From positions 9,036,868 through 9,100,867 of the forward strand of contig OW203738.1 in the NCBI GenBank assembly GCA_934045075.1: DNA of 64,000 nucleotides. The letters run 5' to 3'. Under the pieces are notes generated by a model. That model had not been told where the DNA came from. It saw only the letters and a program-made list of their open reading frames with translations, and searched no databases. The position numbers and the translations under genes are program-made. Of the stretch, positions 11,257-22,060 are shown one piece after another. Each line of letters starts with the position of its first letter. Position 1 is the stretch's first letter. Source of the stretch: Yponomeuta sedellus. Its lineage: Eukaryota > Arthropoda > Insecta > Lepidoptera > Yponomeutidae.

Positions 11257-11590
11257 CTAACCGTCCTAATTACAATTATGTTTTTAAATATTTTTCTTAC
11301 ACATTATTGCATGTTAATGTTACCTTTAACCGCAAGTTTTATGCCCAACGGGGTTATAATATCTATTTTATATCTCACACGTACAATATATTCTACCACT
11401 TTAAATTATGTTTATAATATGTATTATACATATATGGTACTATATAATATAATATATTCCCAGCCAACATCCGATAGTATTATGTCCAGGTTGATTTTTT
11501 TTTCTACTTTAAGGAATTCCGGTAACATATCGTCACGCTTTCCCCAAACAAAAGAAAAAAAACCTCTGCGCACAAATAAAATAAAACACA
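11257..11590 (+). other. AT-rich ORF1-ORF2 spacer with an incidental 109-codon frame
   Basis: This 334-nt gap separates ORF1 and ORF2, which is long for a two-ORF LINE. It is very AT-rich and holds an open frame from 11278 to 11607 that overlaps the ORF2 start by 17 nt. The translation is Tyr/Ile/Leu-rich and low in complexity, with no recognised motif, so I treat it as incidental rather than a third ORF. How ORF2 is translated across this gap is not evident. Confidence 0.5.
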
Positions 11591-14539
11591 ATGAACACAT
11601 TAAATGAGGTTATCACTGACATTGACAATGTAGTCAATGTAGGTGATTCTTATTGTGTTGGGGGTGCGGATGATTGTTGCCTTATTTTAAAGTATAATAA
11701 TAGAGATCTTAACATTGTCGTTCAAAATATACGAAGTATTGACAAAAATTTTCATGATTTTGAAATTTTTCTGGAGCGTCTTAAAATAAACTATGATATC
11801 ATAATTTTGACTGAGTGCTGGCTTGCGCACCTTTCAGTGTTACCTACAATACCACATTATCAATGCCATTCCTCAACTAGACACATAAATCAAAATAGTG
11901 GAGTAGTAGTGTATGTGCGGGAAAACCTGGATTCGAATATCTATGAGCCCAATATTGAGGATGCAGATAGTTTGGTAGTATCAATTAAAAATTGCTGTAC
12001 CTTTGTCTGTATTTATAGGTCACCATCCTTTATTAAAGTTGAAAGATTTTTAAACACCTTAGATACCGTACTAACTAAACACAAAAAAACTCTAAATCTT
12101 TTTCTTGTTGGCGATATAAATTTAGACATAGCACAGAACAACAGTGATCCTAGGTCATGCGAGTACCAAAATGTTTTGGCCATGCATGGTTTACTGCCCA
12201 GCTACCTGTTTCCAACCCGAGGATCAAGCTGTCTCGATCACTGTTTTGTTAAGGCCAAAAACCCTGTAACAACTCTCGTATGCAAAACAGCGGTAACTGA
12301 TCATAGTGCTGTAATTATATCTATAGTTAAAAGTAAATCGAAAATATTGCAAACTGCTAGGACACTGAAAAAAGTTGATTATGAAAAGGCACGTAATGAA
12401 CTAGGTGCTATTGATTGGTCTGAAATAACTTCAATGAATGACCCTACTATGGCTACTAACACCTTCCTCTCGATATTATCTGATACATTAGAGAGATACA
12501 CGACTTTTGTCAAGGTTCCTAATAGGAAAACCCAAAAAAAGGCTTGGATAACACCTGGGTTGCTTCGGTGTATCAGATTTAGGGACAGATTACACGCAAG
12601 AAGTAAAAAAAATAAAAATGATTTAAACCTACAAACTACATATAAAAGATACCGAAATTTCTGCACCTGGTTACTTTATAAGGTGAAAGGAAAATATGAG
12701 AGGCATGAACTTAATAAACATAAAAATGATATCAAACAAACTTGGAATGTAATAAGACGAATATGCAACCTAAACTCAAAGTCAAGACCACCCTCAGAGT
12801 TACTAGAGATTGAATCGTCTCCCCAAAATTCAATCGATGCCGTTAATAAATACTTTTCAAATATAGGCCGAAAGCTTGCAGATCATTTACTTACGAACAT
12901 ACAACAAAGTGAGGATGATCTGGCGGGTAACTTGAATATTAGGAATGGTCCCGTGCATTCACTGACACTTTTGCCGACTGATGAATATGAAATTGCTAAA
13001 ATAATCGGATCTCTAAAGAGTACTGTTTCCTCAGGATGGGATGGAACACCACCAACTTTTTTTAAATTGTGTGCTGGAATGTTATCCAAGCCGGTTACGC
13101 ATTTATGCAATTTGTGCATGTCTAGTGGTGTATTTCCTGAGCCACTTAAGGAGTCAATCGTTGTTCCAATACATAAGTCGGGGAATAGAGACAGTGTCGG
13201 CAACTTCAGGCCTATTTCTTTATTGCCTACATTATCGAAGATTATTGAGAAAGTCATCAATGTCCGGCTTGTAAATTTCCTAGAAAACTATAACCTACTC
13301 TCCCCCAATCAATACGGATTCCGACATAAACGGTCCACGACTGACTCTATTGATGACCTAGTAACTCACGTGGTAAAAACTCTGGACGCAAAAAATAAGT
13401 GCCTGGGCATTTTTTTGGATCTAGCCAAGGCATTTGACACGGTCTCTATTCCCATACTGATTCGAAAGCTTGAATTTCTTGGGGTTCGGGGTACACCGCT
13501 TAAACTGTTGATTGACTATTTGTCTAACCGCACCCAAGTTGTCCAAATTGATGACTTTTACAGCAGGAAAGACGATGTATGTTTTGGCGTTCCCCAAGGT
13601 TCTGTTCTTGGGCCGACACTCTTCCTGGTGTATCTTAATGATCTCTGTCAAAAGGAGCTAGTCAATGCCAGGATTATATCTTTTGCTGACGACACAGTAC
13701 TTCTTTTCCAAGCAGATACATGGAAAAATGTTAAAATGTATGCTGAAAATGGATTTCGCGAGGTGTTGACTTGGCTAAATAAAAACTTATTAACATTGAA
13801 CTTTGATAAAACAAAATACGTAACTTTTAGTATAAGAAATAATATGCAACCCAAGGAAGATCTTAACATTAAAGCACACACCTGCACGGATTCAACATCG
13901 TGTAATTGCTATATATTGTCTTCAGTAGAATCTATCAAGTATCTTGGGATTATTATCGACAAAAACCTAAATTGGAAATGCCATATAGACCATCTTAGTT
14001 CTCGTTTACGACGTCTTATGTGTATTTTTAAGAAAATACGACACACAAGAGATCCCTCCACAATAATGGTAACATATACTGCTCTATGCCAGGCAATAAC
14101 TACCTACGGCATCTCAATTTGGGGAGCTGCAAAAAAGACGAGCCTCATAAAGATAGAAAGGGCACAACGAGCGGTAATAAAAGTTGCTAATTTTAAAAAT
14201 TATTGCTACCCAACTGAGGCTCTTTACAAAGACTTTCCAGTATTAACCATACGTAAACTTTTCATCAAGCAAATAATACTTAGAACACATTCTATGCCTG
14301 TACCTCAATCATCACGAGTCTCAAAGCGAAACGCACATATAATATACAGGATACCTGCCTGTAGGTCAAGCTTTGCACAAAATTTTAGTTATTTTCTTGG
14401 ACCGTTTCTTTATAACCGAATTAATAAAACAACATGCTTGAATGATAAAGTTAAGTATCAATGTAAAAAAGCTATATTCGACTATCTTATCAACCTGACA
14501 TACGATGAAGCTGAGGAACTATTAAAAATATGTATGTAA
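11591..14539 (+). CDS. LINE ORF2: APE endonuclease and reverse transcriptase, intact
   Basis: This 982-residue protein nicks target DNA and copies the element's RNA at the nick. The apurinic-type endonuclease occupies about residues 38-245 and its catalytic set is complete: N46 in QNIRS, E75 in TECW, Y142-R143 in YRSP, D175 and N177 in GDIN, D216-H217 in LDHCF, and D237-H238 in TDHSAV. A linker (250-470) leads to the reverse transcriptase (about 480-790), with the FRPISLLP block at 539, motif A with D610 and D616 (FLDLAKAFD), motif B GVPQGSVLGP at 666-675, and motif C FADDT with D700-D701. The C-terminal 190 residues lack RNase H and a clear zinc knuckle, as in the CR1 group. No stop or frameshift is present. 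The ATG at 11591 is preceded by an A-rich stretch. The copy may still encode an active enzyme, although ORF1 is broken. Confidence 0.95.
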   Translation: MNTLNEVITDIDNVVNVGDSYCVGGADDCCLILKYNNRDLNIVVQNIRSIDKNFHDFEIFLERLKINYDIIILTECWLAHLSVLPTIPHYQCHSSTRHINQNSGVVVYVRENLDSNIYEPNIEDADSLVVSIKNCCTFVCIYRSPSFIKVERFLNTLDTVLTKHKKTLNLFLVGDINLDIAQNNSDPRSCEYQNVLAMHGLLPSYLFPTRGSSCLDHCFVKAKNPVTTLVCKTAVTDHSAVIISIVKSKSKILQTARTLKKVDYEKARNELGAIDWSEITSMNDPTMATNTFLSILSDTLERYTTFVKVPNRKTQKKAWITPGLLRCIRFRDRLHARSKKNKNDLNLQTTYKRYRNFCTWLLYKVKGKYERHELNKHKNDIKQTWNVIRRICNLNSKSRPPSELLEIESSPQNSIDAVNKYFSNIGRKLADHLLTNIQQSEDDLAGNLNIRNGPVHSLTLLPTDEYEIAKIIGSLKSTVSSGWDGTPPTFFKLCAGMLSKPVTHLCNLCMSSGVFPEPLKESIVVPIHKSGNRDSVGNFRPISLLPTLSKIIEKVINVRLVNFLENYNLLSPNQYGFRHKRSTTDSIDDLVTHVVKTLDAKNKCLGIFLDLAKAFDTVSIPILIRKLEFLGVRGTPLKLLIDYLSNRTQVVQIDDFYSRKDDVCFGVPQGSVLGPTLFLVYLNDLCQKELVNARIISFADDTVLLFQADTWKNVKMYAENGFREVLTWLNKNLLTLNFDKTKYVTFSIRNNMQPKEDLNIKAHTCTDSTSCNCYILSSVESIKYLGIIIDKNLNWKCHIDHLSSRLRRLMCIFKKIRHTRDPSTIMVTYTALCQAITTYGISIWGAAKKTSLIKIERAQRAVIKVANFKNYCYPTEALYKDFPVLTIRKLFIKQIILRTHSMPVPQSSRVSKRNAHIIYRIPACRSSFAQNFSYFLGPFLYNRINKTTCLNDKVKYQCKKAIFDYLINLTYDEAEELLKICM

Positions 14540-15296
14540 TTGACGTTATATAAATAACTTTTATCTATTACTTTTCGTATGTATTCATGTAGAAATAAAT
14601 ACCTTCTACTCGGCGCAGTCGCTTCTCTTGGTCCTGGATCGAAACGTCTAGTTATATGGTAGCCAAGAGACAGCCTAATCTGCGACCTCTGTTGTCGCTT
14701 AGTCAATGAAGCCAGCTACAGCATTAGATCTTTATAAACTTATCTTGTCATCTTACATACTAGTATTTTGTTAATTACCTATTCGGTGCATTTAAAAATA
14801 TAACTCTATTTAAAACATAAAAAACAGAATATTAAACTGTTTAACTATATTAATAAACATGTAAGTATAATTTAATTATAGTATGTAATAATATTTATAT
14901 TTAAAGTGAACCATACCTAATTACTTCCAGTACGGATAAATAGTTTCTAAGTTTTTTCCATATACTGTGCAGGAAAGAACCAGTTGATCATAAGAACCAG
15001 TATCAACTGAACCTGCTTTACAAACGCGATCTGTACTTTTAAGTGTCATTGTATTTTAGTCTATTGGGAAGAGCAACTACTCTGCCGTAACACAGTCTTT
15101 ACTAGTACGGAGGGTAGGAACTCATCTCCTGCTGTTACTTTTTACTTACTTATATTTATAAACTACCATCATCTATGACACCAGACCAACTACCTTATTT
15201 GTTAATGTTAGGTTTCTTATCCTTTTTGCATGTTAGTTATTAAGCACTTTGCAGTGTACTTGTTAACAGCTATAAGACCTGTTTTTGGGAAATAAA

Positions 15297-15297
<1 letters not shown>
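14540..15297 (+). other. 3' UTR of the LINE
   Basis: About 760 nt of AT-rich non-coding sequence follows the ORF2 stop and ends in GGGAAATAAATATTATT, with an AATAAA-like signal directly before the tail. The position between ORF2 and the tail supports the call. No other copy of this 3' UTR was noticed in the window, so this LINE is locally single-copy. Confidence 0.75.

Positions 15298-15338
<41 letters not shown>
15298..15338 (+). repeat. (ATT)n LINE tail microsatellite
   Basis: About thirteen ATT units end the LINE. CR1/Daphne-like elements often finish in short microsatellite repeats instead of poly(A). Confidence 0.9.
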
Positions 15339-15340
<2 letters not shown>

Positions 15341-15769
15341 CACCAACTGCATACAAGAGGGCAGTGTATAAGCAAGTTTGTACTACAAAAAATCAAACTT
15401 CCCACACTTCTTCTTCAATTCGGTTGTTTGTAGGTATTAAATCGCCCGTAATACAGCTGCTTTACGGTCGATTTTGCAACAAACACGTAAAGGTTGATCA
15501 GTCGACTGTACGGCAGCACTGCATATTGTCATAAATCTCCGTTATCAGAAGGTAGACAGGAGAAGCGAGCGTTGCGCAAGCGCGCATGCAATCATCAGTT
15601 TTATATGTTTTGCGATTTATTGCGGTAAGGAGATTGCATGTGTTAGATGTTTATGATTCTTGTGAGGTGATTGCCTAGTTATTGCTCTAAGATACACCTA
15701 GGTACTGGCCAGAGAGTCTTATCACAGGCGAAGGAATTTCCAACAAAATTTCGGTTAGATTTTCGGGCT

Positions 15770-15885
15770 AATTGTGAAGGAAAACGTCGTGAGGAAACCT
15801 AAGTGCCTGAGGTGGTCGAATACCTCAGTGGGCACGCATGGCAATGTGCCCTGCAGTGGGACCTTTATAGGCTATACACAAACAA
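15770..15885 (+). repeat. SINE family F, 3' part
   Basis: It shares GAAGGAAAACGTCGTGAGGA and CCCTGCAGTGGGACCTTTAT with the other family F copies. Confidence 0.55.
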
Positions 15886-16102
15886 AACAGTATTATAATA
15901 CTGTTTTTTATGTTCGGCACTTTAGTTTTACCTATTTTATCTATCGAAAAGTAACAGCTCATAAACAATTTCAAGGAAAGTTTAAAAACTGGCTAGTGAG
16001 TTGGAAATGAAATGAAATAAAAATGAAATGAAAAGGTTTTATTCAAACTAAAAGGTGTCCTCCTAGATGTTGACTCACAAGTGATTTACCTGAAATTAAA
16101 AA

Positions 16103-16255
16103 CACACGACTTATTATTAAATAAGTCGTGTGTGTGTGGGAAGGGCTAATTTAAATACTCTGTGATGGAAATTATGCGAGGATTTTTTTTATACATTAAT
16201 ATGTATAAAAAAAATCCTCGCTTTCCATCACAGAGTATTTAAATTAGCCCTTCCC
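16103..16255. repeat. Two adjacent hairpins, the larger with arms of about 55 bp
   Basis: A small hairpin (CACACGACTTATT at 16103 with AATAAGTCGTGTG at 16119) is followed by a long palindrome. Its left arm is 16137-16195 (GGGAAGGGCTAATTTAAATA onward) and its right arm 16201-16255 ends AAATTAGCCCTTCCC. The arms are nearly identical apart from a 5-6 nt bulge near 16173. It would extrude or form a long dsRNA stem if transcribed. Confidence 0.85.
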
Positions 16256-17726
16256 GAGTACTTCAAGGATTCGCGCCTTCATTCACACGTCTTTACAAAA
16301 ACAGGAAAAAAACAACGTTAAGTCTACACAAAAAACTGTAATTCTTGAAAGTAACTTATTGTGGATTGGAATGTTTCTGTGTGACACATTCCGTTTGATG
16401 TAGGTAATACATATTTAATGTAACATTTTAAAATGTTTACGTTTAATAAAATCCCTGTAGATATATTAAGCTTGCCTGAAACGAGGTTCAAAAAATGTGT
16501 TAAGTATAGTTTATGCCAAAAGGGCTATTATAACATAAAAGATTATTTAGATGACGATGATGTCTGGAATTAAAGCATGAGTTCTATATTTTATAATAAT
16601 TACCTACGTAAACTTTGTTAATTAAGGACTTCGAAAAGACTAAATTTGGAGTTCTTTTAGCCATTTTTTCTCCAAAATGATATTCTGAGATTTCCAGATT
16701 TTGAAATGGACACCTTGTTTAGTTTGTATTTTTCAATAAGTCACAGTTTCTGTGTGATTTTGAATAAAATACTTAGATTAATTGATATATCAATAAATAC
16801 TTGTACATTAGTTGTTACTTGAATACTTGTTAATTAGAAAAATATGTTATTAGATACTTGAATACTTTGATTGATTGATATATCAATCAAAATATTCTTC
16901 AAAGTATCTTTAGATGTTATTTAGTCGTCTACCATTTTTTATAAATTAGCTCTCTCTTTTACAAGAGAAAGACTCGATTTAATTGGCTCATTTCTTTGTC
17001 CGGCGAAGCGTGACCAATCGGATCCGAACGCAGGGTCCGTGTCCAGTGGACTTGTCCAATATGGGACCAGCTTTACGAGCTCGTAAACTAAGGCTCGGGT
17101 TACACCGACGTGCCGCATCGGGCGCGCGCTGGTGTGGGTGGGGCTTTATGGTGTCGTGACAGCACACCTTTTGTTTTGGTTAGAGATTTGATTGATTCTA
17201 CCGTGAATGGGAGGTACTTGCGAAATTATTTACCTTTAAGTAGGGACGTTGTATAGGTACCTAATTTTCGTGATTCTTTTGGGACAGTTTCTGAATTGAG
17301 AATTTCGCTAAGTAAATACTTAACTGTAGTACTGTCTCTTTGTATTTCTCAGCAAAGAGGGTGACAAAAAGTTACTTAAGTAGTTACTTAGAGAAAATTT
17401 AAATTTAGGAACCGGCCCTTCGTCTCGTAATCAAATTTTTCAGGATTTTTTTATAGTCAAAGTATATTAAAGAGCATTAACAATTCTATTCTCGCAAGTT
17501 CAACATAAGTTACAAGAAAGTCGATCTTCTTTTGTGGAAAACCAGTACAAAAAGTACGTTTCTTTAGTCTTTCACGAAAGTTATCGACCGATAAAAATAA
17601 TACGAGAATTCTCGAGAATTCATTCACTGTAACACTTCAGTTTCACAATTTGAAATGGACACCTAGTTTGAATTGTAACGTTCATAAGCCGCAGTTTCTG
17701 CGCTACTTTGACTTCAACCTTTTCTA
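16256..17726. other. Unique AT-rich DNA
   Basis: It contains an inverted AT-rich pair around 16852-16909 (GATACTTGAATACTTTGATT against AATCAAAATATTCTTCAAAG). A GC-richer stretch lies at 17000-17160. No gene seen. Confidence 0.3.
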
Positions 17727-17850
17727 AAAACCTATTTAGAGGCTAAAAATGTCACCCATGCCGGGATTCGAACCCGCAACCTCTGGCTATCCGTGCCAGC
17801 GCTTTGTTCCTTAGCACGGGTTAGTGCATTAAAAATAAAAATAGTATAAT
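17727..17850. repeat. SINE family B, inverted body plus sense tail
   Basis: Antisense body (AACCTATTTAGAGGCTAAAA to CGTGCCAGCGCT) joins directly to the sense 3' tail CCTTAGCACGGGTTAGTGCA. The order, 5' part inverted and 3' part sense with no overlap, is the standard twin-priming product. Confidence 0.75.
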
Positions 17851-17861
17851 TCAACCTTTTC

Positions 17862-17882
17862 ATTCATTCATTCATTCATTCA
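17862..17882. repeat. (ATTC)n short microsatellite
   Basis: About five CATT units just after the family B copy. Confidence 0.8.
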
Positions 17883-19924
17883 GTTACTTTCTTTGAAAAT
17901 ACATTCAGTTCTGATGAAAGCTTTTTGCTGCAGAAATAATCAAGGCTATTCAAACGAATGAGAGTTCCCTTTGAAATTCCTTCGCGACGCCAGTGGCGCT
18001 GTCCACCATAAATAGCCCGGAGTAATATTCAATAAGTCATACTCTCTCCGGGAATAGGACTCGTAAACTCAAGACATACGAGCACACGAGTACCCACAGA
18101 GACGGATCCCCGAATCACAATAACCTCTCAGCTCAGCAGAATCCATAATCTTATTTTTGTACCGCACCGCGGAGCGTGAATTTCGCAATTACGAGATCTA
18201 CGCCGTCCTCCGAGCCAAACTCAATCTTAGTCGCAAGCTTTAAGGCTCCAAATGATAAGAAGTGAGACTCGCAAAATAAACACCTCTTGTCTGTACACGT
18301 GCAAATGTCGACTCTATCTCGGAGACAGAAAGTTACGTGGCGTTGCCTGGACGCTTTTGCCTTTAGCGGTCAACTTTGCGCTTTACCTTCTAGAGCTTAA
18401 AGTTGGGAGTCCTTTGGAAACGTGCGTCGTCGATATCCATTGTGTTCCCTCCTATAATTTTATCGGAGCTGATTTACGACCGATTGTTCGCCGCGGACAG
18501 TCGCCGAGGCGTCGTGTGGGTGCACGGCGCGTGTGTGCGTGAAGCGCCGACGCAGCGCCATGAAATACCTTCACGCTCTTCCTGAAGGGTAAACAGAGCG
18601 GCGGTTTATAGGAAGGGTATTTTCGTTTTATGTTATATTTTATATTATTTTACATTATATATTATGTTATATTATATTATTTTATTTTATTTGGAAAACT
18701 AACAGCGTATAGCCAACAAAAAGTTTTCACAGACAGCCATATTTTGAGCAATTAGCACAAATGAAAGAAAAACAATACACGAAACATCAGGCTCAGTAAT
18801 TAGGTACATCCAAAAATAGAAGAAAGAAGATGGCACACCATTTTAATGGTTTATATCAGTAGTGAAGCCTCAACCGAGTCACAGAACTTAGACGTTAACA
18901 CTTTGCGAATAACGGAAATACTACCAGTGAACAATTCAATGTCTTCGTTTTCAATACAAAGGTCGTTGAAAGATCTTTTAGATTTAACAGTGACCAATAT
19001 GGAGATTGTGACGTGTTCCAAGCACCATGATAGTCACAAGCACTATTACGTGTCATAAGCACCATGATGGTTGCCTACCGACCTTTGTAACCTGCGAAGA
19101 CCAATATGTGGTACAACAGAGCCTCTGTGCAACGGTAAATGAGAAAAACTGTCTCTTAAAAATAAGAAAGAAAGAGCAAAAAACTCTTCCCTCTGACTCT
19201 TGGTCTCTGAGAGCAGGCTCATGCATTTCATGGTTAAAAAATATGTAAACTGAACCATAAAACAACCTACCACGACCAAGGCGAATGTTTTCTCGCTGGG
19301 TATTGTGTCTTAAGCCCTTCGTTCATTAAACCATAAGGTTCCTTAAGCCTAAGTAAGGATGCTTTGTTCCCTTGGATTACAAGGAATAGGTCGGTTTAAG
19401 ACTTCTAGGTAAAAACCTCCTTATCCAGTTTACTCTTTGGTCGAGTTCGGGATGTGAAAACTGGTGACTCATTTAGGAAGTAAAGCTTTGAAAGCCCTAG
19501 TCGGCTAGTCTAAACTAAACCACACTTATAGTGGAGTATACGAATTCAGTAAGTTGCCACCTTTAATATTGGCAGATGTTTATGTTCGGGCTTATGTTCT
19601 GCGGTCATAATAGACCATTATTTCAGTTGGCAAATTGTTTTCCGGCACAATTAAGATTGTGTTTCAATACTCGATAAATACCGAACCACGTGGTCAGTTT
19701 ACCTTTCTCAATCGTTAGTGTTTGGACATTAAAAACAAATGCACTGGACTTTAATATTGCTGCAAACTGGAAACAAGGAAATGTTGACCAAACTTCTCAA
19801 TCAACGACCAAAATGTCAATTAAACTTCCAGAGATATTGTACCGAAATAAGCAAGAACAAATGTACCTAGGTACTTTAATAGAATTTAGGGATAGCGATC
19901 ACTGAAACTGAGCTGTCACCGTAA
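17883..19924. other. Unique DNA with CpG-richer stretch 18000-18600
   Basis: 18000-18600 is less AT-rich, with several CpG clusters, and holds a 96-codon frame at 18252-18542 without recognisable motifs. It may be regulatory or 5' exon sequence. The rest is AT-rich with no support for a gene; 18610-18690 is a TTATATT-rich low-complexity run. Confidence 0.3.
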
Positions 19925-20787
19925 AGGTTGTTCCAAAAAGTACTTCGATGGAGTCATATTAGTCCGGAAATGGTCGTTTCATTCACATTATCGGTAGTCT
20001 AGTAACCAATCGCATCGCAATGGTATAACCCGTGCTACTTACCTCGGCGCTTCTCGCGATTCGATCTTCTTCGTGAGAGATGGTTATTTAATTTGCTCGG
20101 GTTATACCCCTGGAACGACAGTGTACTGCTATTGCTTTGTAGACTACCAAATTGAGGTAAATATCAACCATAGTCGTTCTTTTTTTATTCTATTGAAAAA
20201 CAATGTAAGTATAGCATACAGGGCCTGGTTTTCATGCTATCTTATCGCCGCACCAGGTAAAGTAAGGTAAGTTAAGGCTAGGTCAGGGCTATCTAAAAAT
20301 CCCCATGTATATTCCGCGATTTTAACAATGAAACGTTTTCGAGTTATGCCGTTTATTGAATTTTTTCCGAATTTGGTGACTTTCAACACATTTAAATTCT
20401 TAAAAATACGAAAAACGTTATGATCGCTGTGTGGTGTCGGCCTTGAGAATAGCACCAACCCAATTCTTTCCGCGGGTGTCGTAAAATGCGACTAAGGGAC
20501 ACTAACCGGGAGGTGGGCAGCAGCGCCCCCTGCATTACAATTCCACCGAACTGCGATCCCCAACCCGCATGCCCAGCGTGGGGATTATGGGCATTACCCC
20601 CTATGATAGCACAACGTGTCGCTCTTTAGGGGAGGGCTATATCCAGCAGTGGACTAGTATAGCCTGACGACGACGACGACGTTATGATTCGTAAACTAGG
20701 AAAGATTGTGGAATATTATTAGGGGAAATTTGATAGGCCCTGTTTTACCTTGAGCCTTTCGATTTACTGTCCTTTTTGGAACAACCT
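19925..20787. mobile_element. TIR-bounded element, about 863 bp
   Basis: Perfect 16-bp inverted ends, AGGTTGTTCCAAAAAG (19925-19940) and CTTTTTGGAACAACCT (20772-20787), enclose the segment. An RTE-like 3' end (20441-20682) sits inside and is probably a later insertion, leaving about 620 bp of original element. No transposase frame is visible, so it would be non-autonomous. Confidence 0.5.
20441..20682 (+). mobile_element. RTE-like 3' end / SINE with (GAC)n tail
   Basis: It shares GAATAGCACCAACCCAA, GGGTGTCGTAAAA and GGCGACTAAGGGA-type blocks, and the terminal GGGGAGGGCTATATCCAGCA, with 21698-21940. The tail is GACGACGACGAC. The length of about 240 nt and the shared start suggest a SINE using an RTE 3' end. 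Confidence 0.7.
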
Positions 20788-21112
20788 GTATAATAATTTA
20801 CTAAATGAACAGTCGACGGCACGTCAACGCTTACTAGTGTGCACTTTTTTTAATTATATTACATATCGAAACTAAAATGTCAAGGTTAATGTCCTGTCCG
20901 CTGTACTTACATAGGTACCTACATCTAATTGAAAAATAAACGGGATTGTTGCCAATATTATGGTCTTATTTTCGATATTCAGCGATATTCTTATTTTCAG
21001 CAACGAAGGTCACAATGTTTTGAAAATTTAATTTATTTTACATTCTAGAATGTACTTTAAGAAATTGTGATTGTACCTTAGCTTATTTTAACATTACCAT
21101 CTTACTTTGTAG

Positions 21113-21200
21113 ATATATAGAGAACACTTTATTGCACAACCAGAAAAATTATACAACCATGATCAACCATGTACTTATTTGTGAACTTACATGCTTAATT
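21113..21200 (-). mobile_element. LINE 3' end with (TATC)n-type tail
   Basis: Read on the minus strand it ends TTGTGCAATAAAGTGTTCTC then a TATC-like tail. Relatives lie at 31383, 34048, 36963 and 49407 (minus) and 31770 and 38822 (plus). Confidence 0.55.
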
Positions 21201-21245
21201 TTATTGTATATTTTTGTATAATTATACTTTATTGGTAGATAATTT

Positions 21246-21449
21246 TAAGACAGTAGCGGGCCTTGTAGTCAGAAGGTATCAAGCCGCCCTAAGGCCTATG
21301 ACATGATATGACAGCCGGCACCAACGGCTTTACGTGCCTTGCGAAGCACAGACTTGGTCCCCACGGTGCAGTATGGCATAACCTTCTTGCGATGCAGGAA
21401 GAGACCCGTGCCCCAGCAGTGGGGACATAAAGGGTTGATAACGATACTT
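21246..21449. repeat. SINE family A, split and inverted (twin-priming form)
   Basis: 21246-21351 is the antisense of the element's middle, and 21352-21449 is its sense 3' end finishing GGGTTGATAACGATACT. About 20 nt are missing at the junction. Confidence 0.75.
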
Positions 21450-21697
21450 GCACACGCAATATTAAACAGGACATTACATAAGAAATAACATGTACAAAGA
21501 CGAGCTTATTTATGTAACGTTATGAAGTTACTTAGTCACGTATAGTGTTGGTAATTACAGTTTGCTTCTTAAGTAACCCGAATATTTTTTTTATCTATTT
21601 AAGAAGGCCGAGTACGAGGCTAACTATTAAAGCTGTGACTAGGATTATGTGTATAAGATTATTTCTTTATATTTTTGGATAAATATACAATATATAT

Positions 21698-21940
21698 AGA
21701 GAATAGCACCAACCCAAATTCTTCCCGCGGGTGTCGTAAAAGGCGACTAAGGGATACAAACCGGGGGGTGGGCAGCAGCGCTCCCTGCAGTACAATTCTA
21801 CCAAACTGCGATCCCCAACCCGTAACCCATAAGCCCAGCGTGGGGATTATGGGCATTACCCCCCAATGATGGCACAACCTTGCGCTCATTAGGGGAGGGC
21901 TATGTCCAGCAGTGGACTAATGAAGCCTGAAGAAGAAGAA
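21698..21940 (+). mobile_element. RTE-like 3' end / SINE with (GAA)n tail
   Basis: A second copy of the family at 20441, about 85 percent alike by eye, ending GTCCAGCAGTGGACTAATGA and a GAAGAAGAA tail. Confidence 0.75.
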
Positions 21941-21945
21941 TACAA

Positions 21946-22060
21946 GATAGATAGAATATTCTTTATTGTACACAGAAATTACAGTAACAGAAATGGTATA
22001 CAAATATTGTACAATTGGCGGCTTTATTACTAAAAGCATTTTTTTCCAGGTAACCATGGA
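21946..22060 (-). mobile_element. LINE 3' end, TATTCTTTATTGTACA type
   Basis: On the minus strand it ends TGTACAATAAAGAATATTC then a TATC tail. The inner block ACAATTGGCGGCTTTATTAC also occurs at 36409 and 37916, which marks them as one LINE 3' UTR family. Confidence 0.6.

Larger units (their letters stand above)
9900..15338 (+). mobile_element. Near-complete non-LTR retrotransposon, CR1/L2/Daphne-like
   Basis: The element contains a 5' leader, ORF1 (10208-11256, frameshifted), a spacer, ORF2 (11591-14539), a 3' UTR and an (ATT)n tail starting at about 15298. ORF2 has an APE endonuclease plus a reverse transcriptase and no RNase H or LTR, which fixes the class as a LINE. Motif wording (FADDT, GVPQGSVLGP, FRPISLLP) and the microsatellite tail fit the CR1/L2/Daphne/Rex group better than L1, R1 or RTE; the clade is inference. 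The 3' boundary is clear at the ATT run. The 5' boundary is not visible and is put somewhere between the family A copy ending near 9770 and ORF1. No target-site duplication was recognised. Confidence 0.85.

Noticed and set aside
11278..11607. 109-codon frame as a third LINE ORF
   Set aside because: Low-complexity AT-rich translation, no motif, overlaps the ORF2 start; kept only as an observation.
18252..18542. 96-codon frame as a gene
   Set aside because: No motif; the CpG-rich composition lowers stop frequency.
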